Position numbers and translations under genes: made by a program
Shown here: piece after piece, positions 44,122 to 53,408 of the stretch
Layout: each line of letters begins with the position of its first letter
Numbering within the stretch: the stretch's first letter is position 1
Notes under the pieces: generated by a model
The model's database searches: none
Seen by the model: only the letters and a program-made list of their open reading frames with translations
Told to the model about the DNA's origin: nothing
From: Paenibacillus caui
GTDB lineage: Bacteria; Bacillota; Bacilli; Paenibacillales; Paenibacillaceae
DNA: 64,000 bases
Direction: 5' to 3'
Assembly: GCF_019904135.1 (NCBI RefSeq)
Contig: NZ_JAIOGQ010000013.1
Coordinates: 1 to 64,000 of the forward strand

Positions 44122-45726
44122 TTATTTCGATCTGTCTACCGACATCAAATGCTTGAACATAAATGCCATCTTTAGTTTCAGCATGTCATCCGTGTTTTTT
44201 AAGTCCAGATTCAAAATCGCCGAGATTTTCTCCAGCCGATAAAACACAGTGTTGCGGTGAATGAACAGTTCTCTGGCTATTTCATTAATCTGACCGCAGT
44301 TGGAAAAATACGATTCAAGCGTACGCATCATTTCCCCCGCATACTCTTCATCCCTCTCCATCAGAGGACGGAACAAGTAAGCGCAATAATTGCTCATGAC
44401 TTCCTCGGGAATATGCCGGAACAAGTAAGTGAACTCGATATCGGCAAACATAATGACAGGCCGGTCAAAACCGAGTTCTGTACTAATTCTTTCGGCTTCG
44501 ACACACTCCCGCAGACTCTCAATAAACTCTTCTACTCCGATCCGGACTTTGCTGGCATAACTGGTATTTGAGGTTTTGGGTTCGCCCCAGGAGTACATCA
44601 AGTCTGCGTATAGGCGGGCAACTTGCTCACACCGGATGCTATCTCTGGCCTCCTCTTCCCGAATAGAGATGAGGGAGCACAGCCTGTTCATCATATAAAA
44701 ATGATAGGATTCAATAGACGCCGTATTCGGATGCTCGCGCAACCTGTTTTGAATTTCCCGTAATTCTCGCCCTTGTTGTTCCGTATTTTCGGAGTTTTCC
44801 CTAACCGAAGAAATCATAAATAGATAAGGGGAATTCCAAAATTTGCTGCTGAGCGCTTCTGCAAACTCACGGACCCGCTCCCAGGATGTACTCCCCTTCA
44901 AGTAACGCTCCATGATGATGCCGAGCTTACTGCTTACTGCGAAAGCCTCCTGATTCTGAATGACCTCCAGGTGAAAGGACAAGATAACGGCAGCCTGGTG
45001 AAAAATACCCTCCATATCATGAACATCATTGAAATAGTCCGTTTGCAGCATCAGATAACCGTACAATTTGCCATTTTTCAGCAGTGGAATCCGGTATAGC
45101 AGCTTGTCGGCTGTTTTGGATAATTGATTGTCCGGCTGCCAAGGCCAACCCGTCAGCAGTTCCTGCTGCGAACACCCGGTTGCATTATACAAAATCTGCC
45201 CGTCCGATCTGACTACGGCAAGGGGAAGGCCTAAAATGTCGGCAACACCCTGAAAATAGTTGGTATATTCATTCGCCCTCATTGCAAAGTCCACCAGTTT
45301 TTTCTGTGTTTCAAGCAGCTCATTAAGCCTGCGGGTGTCACGCTGGAATTCAGACTGGAAAAGCGCCGTGATCTGCTCGGAGAATGTAAACTCGAAAGGC
45401 AGTTCGATCAGTGGAATCTGCAAACGGTCAGCCTCAAGCAACACGATTTCCGGTATTTCCCTCCAATATCGTCCAAGCTTAATGCCAAGTCCCGATGATC
45501 CTCGTTCATTCAGCTTTTGCAGCAAAGTCACAAACTCCTCAGGTGAATCCTTGATGGCATAAGCTGTGGTCAGCAGCAGTTCGCCTTCCTTCATCCAATT
45601 GATTACATCCGGCGCATCCATAAGATTGATGGAACTGATGATGCGTGAGATTCCGTCTTTGCCGGCCACCAGTTTTCCCTTAGATAACGGATAGATCTTT
45701 AAAGCATCTTCAACGGTTAAGCGCAT
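44122..45726 (-). CDS. PucR-family transcriptional regulator
   Basis: A 534-residue regulator. The N-terminal PucR domain is at residues 1-120 (MRLTVEDALKIYPLSKGKLVAGKDGISRIISSINLMDAPDVINWMKEGELLLTTAY), followed by a GAF-like middle and the C-terminal PucR HTH (LESYFSNCGQINEIARELFIHRNTVFYRLEKISAILNLDL). Bacillus PucR controls purine catabolism. ATG at 45726 follows AAAGGGGAA. It diverges from a substrate-binding protein, isochorismatase-like hydrolase and cupin operon, which it very probably controls. Confidence 0.9.
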   Translation of the reverse strand: MRLTVEDALKIYPLSKGKLVAGKDGISRIISSINLMDAPDVINWMKEGELLLTTAYAIKDSPEEFVTLLQKLNERGSSGLGIKLGRYWREIPEIVLLEADRLQIPLIELPFEFTFSEQITALFQSEFQRDTRRLNELLETQKKLVDFAMRANEYTNYFQGVADILGLPLAVVRSDGQILYNATGCSQQELLTGWPWQPDNQLSKTADKLLYRIPLLKNGKLYGYLMLQTDYFNDVHDMEGIFHQAAVILSFHLEVIQNQEAFAVSSKLGIIMERYLKGSTSWERVREFAEALSSKFWNSPYLFMISSVRENSENTEQQGRELREIQNRLREHPNTASIESYHFYMMNRLCSLISIREEEARDSIRCEQVARLYADLMYSWGEPKTSNTSYASKVRIGVEEFIESLRECVEAERISTELGFDRPVIMFADIEFTYLFRHIPEEVMSNYCAYLFRPLMERDEEYAGEMMRTLESYFSNCGQINEIARELFIHRNTVFYRLEKISAILNLDLKNTDDMLKLKMAFMFKHLMSVDRSK

Positions 45727-45806
45727 GTGAAATTCCCCTTTATTTGGCATGGGCGCTTACGCCCGCTGCATGGCATAAGCCTGATTTGCGGCCTAATCGC
45801 AGTCTT

Positions 45807-45830
45807 AAGCTTTTAAAAATTATAAAGCTT
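45807..45830. promoter_or_regulatory. Inverted repeat in the PucR divergent region
   Basis: AAGCTTT and AAAGCTT, 10 bases apart, in the 309-base divergent region 45727-46035. It may be a PucR site. The rest of the region is AT-rich with many possible promoter boxes near 45890-45980 but no clear single pair. Confidence 0.4.
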
Positions 45831-46035
45831 TCCGGCAGAAGCCTGCAATCCTAATCCCACCTGAATGTCATATAACTTTACATCAAAATGCGATAATTTT
45901 GTTTTTTATACAATTGAAAAGGCTATCGCTTAGGTCTTGAGCCAAAACTGCGTTAACTATATTTACAACAAAGATTTGAAGAATTATGATTGAAAAAATT
46001 TTAAGGAACACATTCACAGCGAGGAGAGGGTCTAC

Positions 46036-47067
46036 ATGTTCAATCATTTATTCAAGCCAAGTTCCAAAAAGTGGCTGTTGGCAGGCGCTGCGTTGGTCTT
46101 GATGCTGATGAGCGCTTGCTCCAATAATGCTTCCAATAAGGGTTCCTCTTCAGCTGAAGGCGGAGAAAAAAGCGCCGACCTGAAGAAAGTGAGGCTGATT
46201 GAAGGCTGGTACGCAAAAGGTGAAGACGGCGGCTACTTCGCGGCATTGCAGCAGAACTATTATAAGGATAAGGGAATTGATATGACGATTCAGCCCGGAG
46301 GACCTGAGGTCTCAGGTTTGCAGCTTGTCGCAGCTGGCAAGGCTGATTTCGGTATTTCCTATGCCGATGAAATTTTAAAAGCAAGGGAACAAGGGATTCC
46401 TGTAGTCGGCATTCTTGCAGGCTTTCAAAGCACTCCGCAAGTATTGATTTATCATAAAGGCCAGAAAATCGGCGATTTCTCCGATCTGAATGGCAAAACC
46501 GTTTATATTGGTACAGGCGTGCCGTACTGGGAATTTATCAAGAGCAAGTACAAATTGAATGAAGTAAATGAAATGAAGTACAACGGACAGCTTGTAAACT
46601 TTATCAATAATCCGAATTCGCTGAATCAGGGGTATATCACGAATGAACCCTATGCGCTTTCCAAACAGGGGGTTGACGTAGATTATCTGAAAATTGCCGA
46701 TTCCGGTTATGCAAATTATGCGGATGTGCTCTTTACCACTGAAGATTATTTGAAAAAAAATCCTGATATCGTGAAGGCCGTCGTGCAGGCGAGCCAGCAA
46801 GGCTGGAGCTATTACCTCGATAATTACAAAACCGTCAATCCGCTCATTCAGACCTATAACCCGGATATGACCGTAGAAGCGATGAATTACGAGGCTGAGC
46901 AAGAGAAACCATTCATTATCAATGAAGAGACTAAGGCCAGTGGAATCGGTTATATGACGGAAGAACGTTGGAACACCTTGATGGATCAAATGATCGAAAG
47001 CGGCAGCTTGACGAAGAAGCAGGACGTAAAAGAAGCATTTAGAACTGAATTTCTAGCCAAGCCATAA
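46036..47067 (+). CDS. ABC transporter substrate-binding lipoprotein, NMT1/THI5-like
   Basis: A 343-residue lipoprotein. The signal sequence has the lipobox LMSAC (Cys28), followed by a Ser/Asn-rich linker. The mature part is a type II periplasmic-binding fold of the NMT1/SsuA kind: LIEGWYAKGEDGGYFAALQQNYYKDKGIDMTIQPGGPEVSGLQLVAAGKADFGISYADEIL. Relatives bind pyrimidine precursors, sulfonates or other small amines. The permease and ATPase expected for such a protein are absent from the neighbourhood. It opens an operon with an isochorismatase-like hydrolase and a cupin, facing pucR. Confidence 0.85.
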   Translation: MFNHLFKPSSKKWLLAGAALVLMLMSACSNNASNKGSSSAEGGEKSADLKKVRLIEGWYAKGEDGGYFAALQQNYYKDKGIDMTIQPGGPEVSGLQLVAAGKADFGISYADEILKAREQGIPVVGILAGFQSTPQVLIYHKGQKIGDFSDLNGKTVYIGTGVPYWEFIKSKYKLNEVNEMKYNGQLVNFINNPNSLNQGYITNEPYALSKQGVDVDYLKIADSGYANYADVLFTTEDYLKKNPDIVKAVVQASQQGWSYYLDNYKTVNPLIQTYNPDMTVEAMNYEAEQEKPFIINEETKASGIGYMTEERWNTLMDQMIESGSLTKKQDVKEAFRTEFLAKP

Positions 47068-47131
47068 CATCAGTGTATGCAAGTACATGGGGCCGGCTGA
47101 AATCAGGATTTCGAGAAAATGAGGTAAGCTT

Positions 47132-47920
47132 ATGTTTAAACTTGGGAATCGCAAAAGTTATTGGCAGGTATCCGGAACGCTTGCGGATGTTCGGCGCATC
47201 CGTAAGCCGAGCCGCTCCGTAACTCTTCCGGCACAGCCGCAGGAAGTGATCTTTGATCTGGAGCGTACAGCAATCATTGTCGTAGATATGCAGAATGATT
47301 TCTGCACGCCTGGAGGGTGGCTGGATTCGATCGGCGTCGATACGTCGCCGCTAATGAATCCGGTCAGCCGGTTGAACCGCCTGCTGCCCGAATTGCGTAA
47401 AGCGGATGTTCCTGTGATCTGGGTGAATTGGGGGAACCGGGAGGACCGTATGAACGTGCCTCCTTCCGTCCTTCACGTTTACAATTCGGATGGAAGGGGA
47501 ACCGGCATCGGTGACCATCTTCCGGGAAATGGCTCCAAGGTGCTGGAGAAAGGCAGCTGGGGAGCGGCGATTGTAGATGGTTTGGATACAAAACCCGATG
47601 ATATCTATGTAGATAAATATCGCATGAGCGGATTCTGGGATACGCCGCTGGATAGTATTTTAAGAAATCTGGATATTCAGACTGTGCTGTTTGCGGGAGT
47701 TAATTTAGATCAATGCGTGATGCATACGCTGCAGGACGCAGGCTGTCTGGGGTACGACTGCATACTGTTGGAGGACTGCTCGGCAACAAGCTCCCCGGCA
47801 TACTGCACCGAAGCAACCATTTACAATATCAAGCAGTGCTACGGGTTTGTGGCTGACTCCAATTGGCTTGTGAGCGAATTGGCTAAAGCGCCTGCCCGTC
47901 AGAATGAAACTGAAGGATGA
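47132..47920 (+). CDS. Isochorismatase-family cysteine hydrolase (RutB-like)
   Basis: A 262-residue cysteine hydrolase. The triad is visible: Asp in IIVVDMQNDFCTPGG near residue 53, Lys in IYVDKYRMSGFWDT near 157, and the nucleophile Cys in AGVNLDQCVMHTLQDAGCLGYD near 193. It matches RutB/biuret-hydrolase-like members that split amides or ureido groups. GAGGTAAGC precedes the ATG, 64 bases after the binding-protein gene. With PucR and the NMT1-like binding protein, degradation of a nitrogen compound such as a pyrimidine or ureide product is inferred. Confidence 0.85.
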   Translation: MFKLGNRKSYWQVSGTLADVRRIRKPSRSVTLPAQPQEVIFDLERTAIIVVDMQNDFCTPGGWLDSIGVDTSPLMNPVSRLNRLLPELRKADVPVIWVNWGNREDRMNVPPSVLHVYNSDGRGTGIGDHLPGNGSKVLEKGSWGAAIVDGLDTKPDDIYVDKYRMSGFWDTPLDSILRNLDIQTVLFAGVNLDQCVMHTLQDAGCLGYDCILLEDCSATSSPAYCTEATIYNIKQCYGFVADSNWLVSELAKAPARQNETEG

Positions 47921-47959
47921 GTTTTATCGGATTATCAATCATATAAAAAGCGAGGTTTA

Positions 47960-48406
47960 ATGTCTATGGTTCATATTCCAGGTTTGATAGCGGGCAACTT
48001 CGAAGATTACCCCGTACACAAAATTTCGGCGAAGGATACGAATAAATTCGTGTTGCTGTTTGACAGGGAGCAGGTGTCGTTCACTTCATTTTTGGAAATT
48101 TTTGATGTGGGTGGCAGAACCCCGTCAAATGAACACCGCGAAGCCTACGAATATTTTTACGTATTAAAAGGCGAAGGAATAGCCAAAGTAGGCAGTGAAT
48201 ATGAGACTCCGATTCGGCAGGGATCTTTCATAGTCATACCGCCGGGCAACCACCATGATATTATCAACACGGGGAATACTCGCATGTACTGTCTCACAAC
48301 CATGGTGCCTGATGAAAAGTTCTCAGACCTGATTAAAGCCGGTCCTTTAGCGGAACTGGATGAGGAAGATCTGGCTGTTCTGAAAGAGCTGGCTTCTGCA
48401 CAATAA
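47960..48406 (+). CDS. Cupin-domain protein of the PucR-linked operon
   Basis: A 148-residue cupin. Motif 1 is EHREAYEYFYVLKGEGIAKVG, with His and Glu metal ligands, and motif 2 is RQGSFIVIPPGNHHDIINTG. Such cupins may be ureidoglycolate- or ring-processing enzymes or sensors; the role here is not known. It follows the isochorismatase-like gene by 39 bases with a GCGAGG ribosome site (near 47951) and precedes a terminator, so it is the third gene of the operon. Confidence 0.8.
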   Translation: MSMVHIPGLIAGNFEDYPVHKISAKDTNKFVLLFDREQVSFTSFLEIFDVGGRTPSNEHREAYEYFYVLKGEGIAKVGSEYETPIRQGSFIVIPPGNHHDIINTGNTRMYCLTTMVPDEKFSDLIKAGPLAELDEEDLAVLKELASAQ

Positions 48407-48411
48407 TAACT

Positions 48412-48458
48412 GGGCTGTCCCAAAAGTCATCAAAGATGACGAAAGGGGCGGCCTTTTT
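48412..48458 (+). terminator. Terminator; left part resembles an IS terminal repeat
   Basis: GGCTGTCCC pairs imperfectly with GGGGCGGCC over a loop that contains GTCATC/GATGAC, then TTTTTT. The wording GGGCTGTCCCAAAAGTC is also common as the end of some IS families, so a degenerate IS end is possible. No transposase is nearby. Confidence 0.55.
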
Positions 48459-48608
48459 TATGGCGCGCTGCAAAAATTGGCTAAGCAGTATTGAACGATT
48501 CGGCTCTCTGGCACGTCTAACAGGTAAATGGCGGAATAACCGCCCTGACAAGAAAGAGCGAGACAGCTACTAAAGTCACCATTTATTTCTGCTTTAAGGA
48601 GAGGTTCT

Positions 48609-49511
48609 ATGATTGACACACAGCAATTGACCAAAGCGTTCGGCAGTAACCGTGCAGTGAGAGAGCTGGATATGCGGATCGACAAAGGGGAGATCGTCGG
48701 TCTGTTAGGACCGAACGGCGCCGGCAAAACAACGATTATCCGGCTGCTGAACGGCCTGCTTGCTCCGACATCGGGCCAGGTGAGGGTGCAAGGGATGGAC
48801 CCGATACGGCAAGGGGAGCGTGTGCGGGCTTTATGCGGAACGCTTACGGAGCATACGGGACTGTATGAACATATGAGCGGGCGGGCAAACCTGCGTTTTT
48901 TTGCCGATTTGTATCATGTCAGTGATCCCGGGCGCATCGAGGAGCTGATTGACTTGCTGGAGCTTCGTTCTTTTGTAGAGCGCAGCGTCGGAACGTACAG
49001 TACGGGGATGAAAAAAAGGCTTGGTCTGGCCAAGGTGCTGCTCCACCGTCCGGCCGTCCTGCTGCTGGATGAGCCTACCAACGGACTTGACCCCGACGGA
49101 ACGAAGCAGGTGCTGGATCATATTAAAGCGCTCAACCAGCACGAGCGGACGACGATTCTAATCTGCTCCCACGTGCTCAGCCAGCTTGAAGGGGTGTGTA
49201 CCCGTTATCTTTTTCTGGAGAAAGGAACCAAAATCGAGGAAGGCACAAGGAAAGAGCTGGAACGGAAATATATTCGCGAACGGACGGTTGAGGTGGAGGC
49301 GGCGCTCGGAGAGCCGCTGGAGAGCTTCGCCGAGTTCCATCCCGTCAGGCTGGACGATGACCGCTTTCGATTCACGGTACCGGACCGCGAACAGATGGCG
49401 GAGCTGCTGCGGCGGTTAGCGAGTGCCGGGGAACTGTACGGAGCCCAGACGCGAAACGCCGATCTGGAAAGCATTTATTTTCAAATCAGGAGGAATAGCC
49501 ATGCTGGATAA
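48609..49511 (+). CDS. ABC transporter ATP-binding protein
   Basis: A 300-residue ATPase of the CcmA/drug-export type. Walker A: GLLGPNGAGKTTIIRLL near residue 33. Signature: VGTYSTGMKKRLGLAKVLL. Walker B: VLLLDEPTNGLDPDG, followed by the switch His in ICSHVLSQ. A C-terminal regulatory extension of about 80 residues follows. GGAGAGG precedes the ATG. It overlaps the permease gene by 11 bases, so the two form one exporter. Confidence 0.9.
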   Translation: MIDTQQLTKAFGSNRAVRELDMRIDKGEIVGLLGPNGAGKTTIIRLLNGLLAPTSGQVRVQGMDPIRQGERVRALCGTLTEHTGLYEHMSGRANLRFFADLYHVSDPGRIEELIDLLELRSFVERSVGTYSTGMKKRLGLAKVLLHRPAVLLLDEPTNGLDPDGTKQVLDHIKALNQHERTTILICSHVLSQLEGVCTRYLFLEKGTKIEEGTRKELERKYIRERTVEVEAALGEPLESFAEFHPVRLDDDRFRFTVPDREQMAELLRRLASAGELYGAQTRNADLESIYFQIRRNSHAG

Positions 49512-50331
49512 AAAAGCGGTTTGGACGATTGCCAAAAAAGATGTGTACGCGCTGCGCGCCAGTGTTCAGCTATGGCTGCCCATGCTTGTCGTGCCGGTGC
49601 TCTTCGGTATTGTGTTTCCGGGTGTTCTGCTTACCTGGGCGCGGCTGGCCGATTTGTCCGCCATGAGCAGCTTGGGTAAACTGGTGCAGATGCTGCAGTC
49701 GATCTCCAATTCCAGTGGGAAGCCGGACTTTGGATCGATGCCTTCCGAAAACCACCAGCTCGTCTATTTTCTCAGTCTGTATTTGTTCGCGCCGTTATTT
49801 TTACTTATTCCGATTATGTCGTCCAGCATTATTACAGCCAACAGTTTCGCTGGAGAAAAAGAGCGCAAAACGCTAGAAGGGCTGCTTTATACGCCGATTA
49901 CGATGAAAGAACTGTTTCTTGGAAAAATATTGGCCGCTTTTGTGCCGTCGCTTCTTTTGACAGCGGGAGCTATTATTATGTACGGTATCATAGTTGATGT
50001 AGTAGCTTATCCGATGTTTGGCCGGCTCATCTTTCCGAATGCAAGCTGGATCTTGTTGATGCTGGTCGTGGTGCCGGCTGTCAGCTTATTTGTTATTTTG
50101 ATTAACGTATTGATTTCCGCCAAGGTCAAAGGGTTCCAGGAAGCGTACCAGCTAGGGGGACTTGCTGTACTGCCGGTACTCGGCCTTGTTGTCAGTCAGG
50201 CGACCGGGATGCTCTTGTTAAGTCCGCTTGCGCTTCTGGTTATCGGCGCGCTGCTGCTGATCGTTGACGTTTGTCTTGTGCAGCTTCTCGCCAAATACAA
50301 GCGGCATGCCTTTTTGGATCATCACGTTTAA
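49501..50331 (+). CDS. ABC-2 type permease
   Basis: A 276-residue permease with six membrane segments; the large loop between segments 1 and 2 is extracellular. SFAGEKERKTLEGLLYTPITMKELFLGKIL is the typical ABC-2 coupling region. ATG at 49501 follows AGGAGGAATAGCC within the end of the ATPase gene. The transported compound is unknown; sodium, lipid or drug export are all possible for this family. Confidence 0.85.
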   Translation: MLDKKAVWTIAKKDVYALRASVQLWLPMLVVPVLFGIVFPGVLLTWARLADLSAMSSLGKLVQMLQSISNSSGKPDFGSMPSENHQLVYFLSLYLFAPLFLLIPIMSSSIITANSFAGEKERKTLEGLLYTPITMKELFLGKILAAFVPSLLLTAGAIIMYGIIVDVVAYPMFGRLIFPNASWILLMLVVVPAVSLFVILINVLISAKVKGFQEAYQLGGLAVLPVLGLVVSQATGMLLLSPLALLVIGALLLIVDVCLVQLLAKYKRHAFLDHHV

Positions 50332-50351
50332 GATAGCACGGAGGATTAAAC

Positions 50352-50906
50352 ATGAATATAACAATAGAAACAGAACGGCTGATTCTGAAGAGTGTTACGG
50401 AGACCGCAGCCCCGGAGGTGCTGGAATACATCAAACGGAACAAGGAATTTCTTGAACCTTGGGAACCCCGGAGGGATTTGTCCTATTACACGCTTGAAAC
50501 CCAAAAGCGGCTTCTGCAGGATGAGGCTCGGAAAATGGACGACGGCCAATTGTTCAAGGTGTGGATCTATACCTGCGGGGAGAACAGCCGGCTGATCGGC
50601 TCCGCCGCGCTCAGCAATATTGTGAAAGGCGTCTTTGAATCCTGTCATTTGGGCTACAAGCTGGATCAAAGTGAACGGAATAAAGGCTATATGACAGAAG
50701 CCTTAGGTGCTGTGACCGGGTATGCCTTCAATGAGCTGGGCTTGCACAGAATCGAGGCTAATATTATGCCGCGCAATGAAGCTTCCTTTCGGACAGTTCG
50801 AAAGCTGGGTTTTTACGAAGAAGGGCTTGCGTTCAAATATTTGAAGATCAATGGGGTGTGGGAAGACCACATCCATATGGTGCTCCGGAACGAAAGTATG
50901 GAATGA
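50352..50906 (+). CDS. RimJ/RimL-type GNAT acetyltransferase
   Basis: A 184-residue acetyltransferase: ETERLILKSVTETAAPEVLEYIKRNKEFLEPWEP at the start, CHLGYKLDQSERNKGYMTEALGAVTGYAFNELGLHRIEANIMPRNEASFRTVRKLGFYEEG in the catalytic core, with acetyl-CoA loop RNKGYM. RimJ/RimL proteins acetylate ribosomal proteins; many relatives act on small molecules. It follows the ABC permease gene by 20 bases with GGAGGA, probably on the same transcript. Confidence 0.85.
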   Translation: MNITIETERLILKSVTETAAPEVLEYIKRNKEFLEPWEPRRDLSYYTLETQKRLLQDEARKMDDGQLFKVWIYTCGENSRLIGSAALSNIVKGVFESCHLGYKLDQSERNKGYMTEALGAVTGYAFNELGLHRIEANIMPRNEASFRTVRKLGFYEEGLAFKYLKINGVWEDHIHMVLRNESME

Positions 50907-50952
50907 TGGATTGAAGGTAAGATAAGACCGGCTAAAGCAGACTTCTTATGTA

Positions 50953-50993
50953 CGGCCGCTCCCTGCCAGCCTAACGGGGAGCGGCCGTTTTTT
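50953..50993 (+). terminator. Rho-independent terminator
   Basis: CGGCCGCTCCC pairs with GGGAGCGGCCG over a 12-13-base loop, followed by six T. It ends the ABC-GNAT operon. Confidence 0.9.
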
Positions 50994-51006
50994 GCTATTA
51001 ATCATG

Positions 51007-51852
51007 TTATTCCATCCTCCGCATCCGGTATGCTGAAGGCGCCGTACCAAACTTCTGCTTGAACAGCTTGGAGAAATACAGGGCGTCCCTATAGCCTACC
51101 GAGTGGCCGACTTCTTCTATAGTCAGCGGATACGAGCTTCTCAGCAGGACGGCGGCCCTTTCCAGGCGAACAGAGGTCAGATACTGCATGGGGGACATGC
51201 CGAGCTGCTCCCTGAACATCCGGGTCAGATAGGTGCGGTGATAGCCGAGCTGCCGGGACATATCCTCAATCGAAAGCGGCTCCATGTATCTGGTGTTGAT
51301 CCAGCCGGCCATCTGGTTGATTTGCTGTTTGATCTCGGTATCCATGGAAGCGATGGAGGGACTGAGAAGCTGCTGATCCTCCATATAACGGGCAAGCAGC
51401 AGACGTGCTGTTCCTCCTGCCTCCATATCACAGGAAACCTGGTTTTGCTCGAACGTCCGGTAAATGCTGCGATACAGCCTGATTAGCCTCTCGGGGCGGG
51501 CGGTGCTGGAGATGGGGGATTCCGGAGTGATGCCTATTTCCTTCAGGAAGCGCAGCACATAACCCCCTTTGAGCGCAACCCATTGATATTTCCAGGGCTG
51601 CTCATCATCGGAAATATATCCGGATACCTCGCCCGGGAAAATAAAAAAGCTGTCGCCCGGATTTAAATCATATGCTTTCCCGGAGGGCATGAAGCGTCCA
51701 CGCCCCGAAAGGACAAAGTGCACAAGCACATGATCCAGATGAACCTGAACATATTTGTGCCCGGGCGGAGTTTGCTGTTCTCCGCAGAACAGCACGGTAA
51801 TCTCGCTGCTTGACGCAGCCGCAGGATTACGAATCATTTTAAGAAAGCTCAT
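51007..51852 (-). CDS. AraC-family regulator next to the GH4 gene
   Basis: A 281-residue AraC regulator. It has an N-terminal cupin sensor (VLSGRGRFMPSGKAYDLNPGDSFFIFPG) and a C-terminal HTH pair (SIEDMSRQLGYHRTYLTRMFREQLGMSPMQYL and TIEEVGHSVGYRDALYFSKLFKQKFG). ATG at 51852 is chosen although GGAGAG is 15 bases away; TTG at 51891 would add 13 residues but has no ribosome site. It diverges from a GH4 glycosidase gene and is probably its sugar-responsive activator, as with MelR and MelA. Confidence 0.85.
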   Translation of the reverse strand: MSFLKMIRNPAAASSSEITVLFCGEQQTPPGHKYVQVHLDHVLVHFVLSGRGRFMPSGKAYDLNPGDSFFIFPGEVSGYISDDEQPWKYQWVALKGGYVLRFLKEIGITPESPISSTARPERLIRLYRSIYRTFEQNQVSCDMEAGGTARLLLARYMEDQQLLSPSIASMDTEIKQQINQMAGWINTRYMEPLSIEDMSRQLGYHRTYLTRMFREQLGMSPMQYLTSVRLERAAVLLRSSYPLTIEEVGHSVGYRDALYFSKLFKQKFGTAPSAYRMRRME

Positions 51853-52020
51853 CGTTAATAGCACCGGCTCTCCTTGGAAAATGTACGGCAAGCTGATTTA
51901 AGAATACTACAAATCTCCATATTGGTGTAGCAAGTATCTATATTTTCCAACTTCCCTTTGCGTTATATTAAAAGCGTCTTCGACAAATCACTAAGGATTA
52001 ACCAAGGGAGGATTACTGGT

Positions 52021-53319
52021 ATGCCCAGGATTACTTTTATCGGTGCAGGAAGTACGGTTTTTGCGAAAAATGTGCTCGGCGATTGCATGCTTACCCCTGC
52101 TTTGCAAGACTTTGAGCTGGCTTTGTTCGATATTGATATGCAGCGCCTTCAGGAATCGGAGCAAATGCTGCGGAATATTAAAGAGAATGCCCGAAGCAGG
52201 TGTACTATAAAATCATACGCGGACCGGAGGGAGGCTCTACAGGGGGCGGATTATGTCATCAACGCCATTCAGGTCGGAGGATATGATCCCTGTACGATTA
52301 CGGATTTTGAAATTCCGAAGAAATACGGGTTGCGTCAGACGATTGCCGATACGGTAGGAATTGGCGGGATCTTCCGCAACCTCAGAACGATCCCGGTCCT
52401 TGAAGGCATAGCCCGCGACATGCATGAAGTTTGTCCGAATGCCCTGTTCCTGAATTATACGAACCCGATGGCCGTACTTACGAACTGGATGAATACATAC
52501 GGCGGGATTGAAACAGTCGGCTTGTGCCACAGCGTTCAGGTCTGCATACGGGATCTGTTTTTGCACGTAGGGATGGACCCTACAGGCGTTACGGGGAGGA
52601 TCGCGGGGATCAACCATATGGCCTGGCTGCTTGAAGTAACCCGTGAAGGCGTGGACCTGTATCCGGAAATTAAACGCCGCGCCAGAGAGAAACAGAAGGA
52701 GAAGCATCATGATATGGTGAGATTGGAAATGATGCTTAAATTCGGGTATTACATAACGGAATCATCGGAGCACAATGCGGAATATCATCCCTATTTCATC
52801 AAAAAGAATTATCCGGAATTGATCGAACGCTTCAACATTCCGCTTGATGAATATCCAAGACGCTGTGTAAACCAGATCAACAAATGGAAAACAATGAAAA
52901 ATGATCTGGTAAACAACAAGGACCTGCAGCACAAAAGGTCCAAAGAATATGCTTCGTTTATTATGGAAGCGATCGAAACCAACGTACCGTTCAAAATCGG
53001 GGGAAACGTAATGAACAAAGGGCTCATTACGAACCTGCCCAAGGAGGCCTGTGTGGAGGTTCCATGCCTGGTGGACGGAAGCGGCGTTAATCCAACCTAT
53101 ATCGGCGATCTGCCGCCGCAGTGCGCGGCCTTGAACCGGACCAACATCAACACACAGCTGCTTACGCTGGAAGCGGCCCGCACGCGGAAGAAAGAGCACA
53201 TTTACCATGCGGCCCTGCTCGATCCGCACACCTCGGCTGAATTGTCGATCGACGATATTGTCAGCCTTTGCGATGATTTGATTGAAGCGCATGGAGATTG
53301 GCTGCCGCAGTTCAGCTAA
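52021..53319 (+). CDS. melA: GH4 alpha-galactosidase/glucosidase
   Basis: A 432-residue family 4 glycosidase. The NAD-binding Rossmann motif is TFIGAGSTVFAKNVLGDC at residues 5-22. NYTNPMAVLTNWM and GLCHSVQ (metal-binding Cys) and GINHMAWLL (His) complete the NAD+ and Mn2+ dependent active site. GH4 enzymes open glycosidic bonds by an oxidation-elimination mechanism. It is closest in pattern to MelA alpha-galactosidases. ATG at 52021 follows GGGAGGA. No transporter is adjacent. A divergent AraC gene probably controls it. Confidence 0.9.
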   Translation: MPRITFIGAGSTVFAKNVLGDCMLTPALQDFELALFDIDMQRLQESEQMLRNIKENARSRCTIKSYADRREALQGADYVINAIQVGGYDPCTITDFEIPKKYGLRQTIADTVGIGGIFRNLRTIPVLEGIARDMHEVCPNALFLNYTNPMAVLTNWMNTYGGIETVGLCHSVQVCIRDLFLHVGMDPTGVTGRIAGINHMAWLLEVTREGVDLYPEIKRRAREKQKEKHHDMVRLEMMLKFGYYITESSEHNAEYHPYFIKKNYPELIERFNIPLDEYPRRCVNQINKWKTMKNDLVNNKDLQHKRSKEYASFIMEAIETNVPFKIGGNVMNKGLITNLPKEACVEVPCLVDGSGVNPTYIGDLPPQCAALNRTNINTQLLTLEAARTRKKEHIYHAALLDPHTSAELSIDDIVSLCDDLIEAHGDWLPQFS

Positions 53320-53340
53320 CGGCTGCTTTTAAAGTGAACA

Positions 53341-53372
53341 GGGGCTTCCCGTCCATACAGCCGGGAAGCCCC
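53341..53372. terminator. Bidirectional terminator
   Basis: Perfect 11-bp stem GGGGCTTCCCG/CGGGAAGCCCC over a 10-base loop, between the GH4 gene and the convergent epimerase gene. Confidence 0.8.
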
Positions 53373-53408
53373 TATATCGTACAAGACAAAGAAGCAACAT
53401 CTGCTCCT

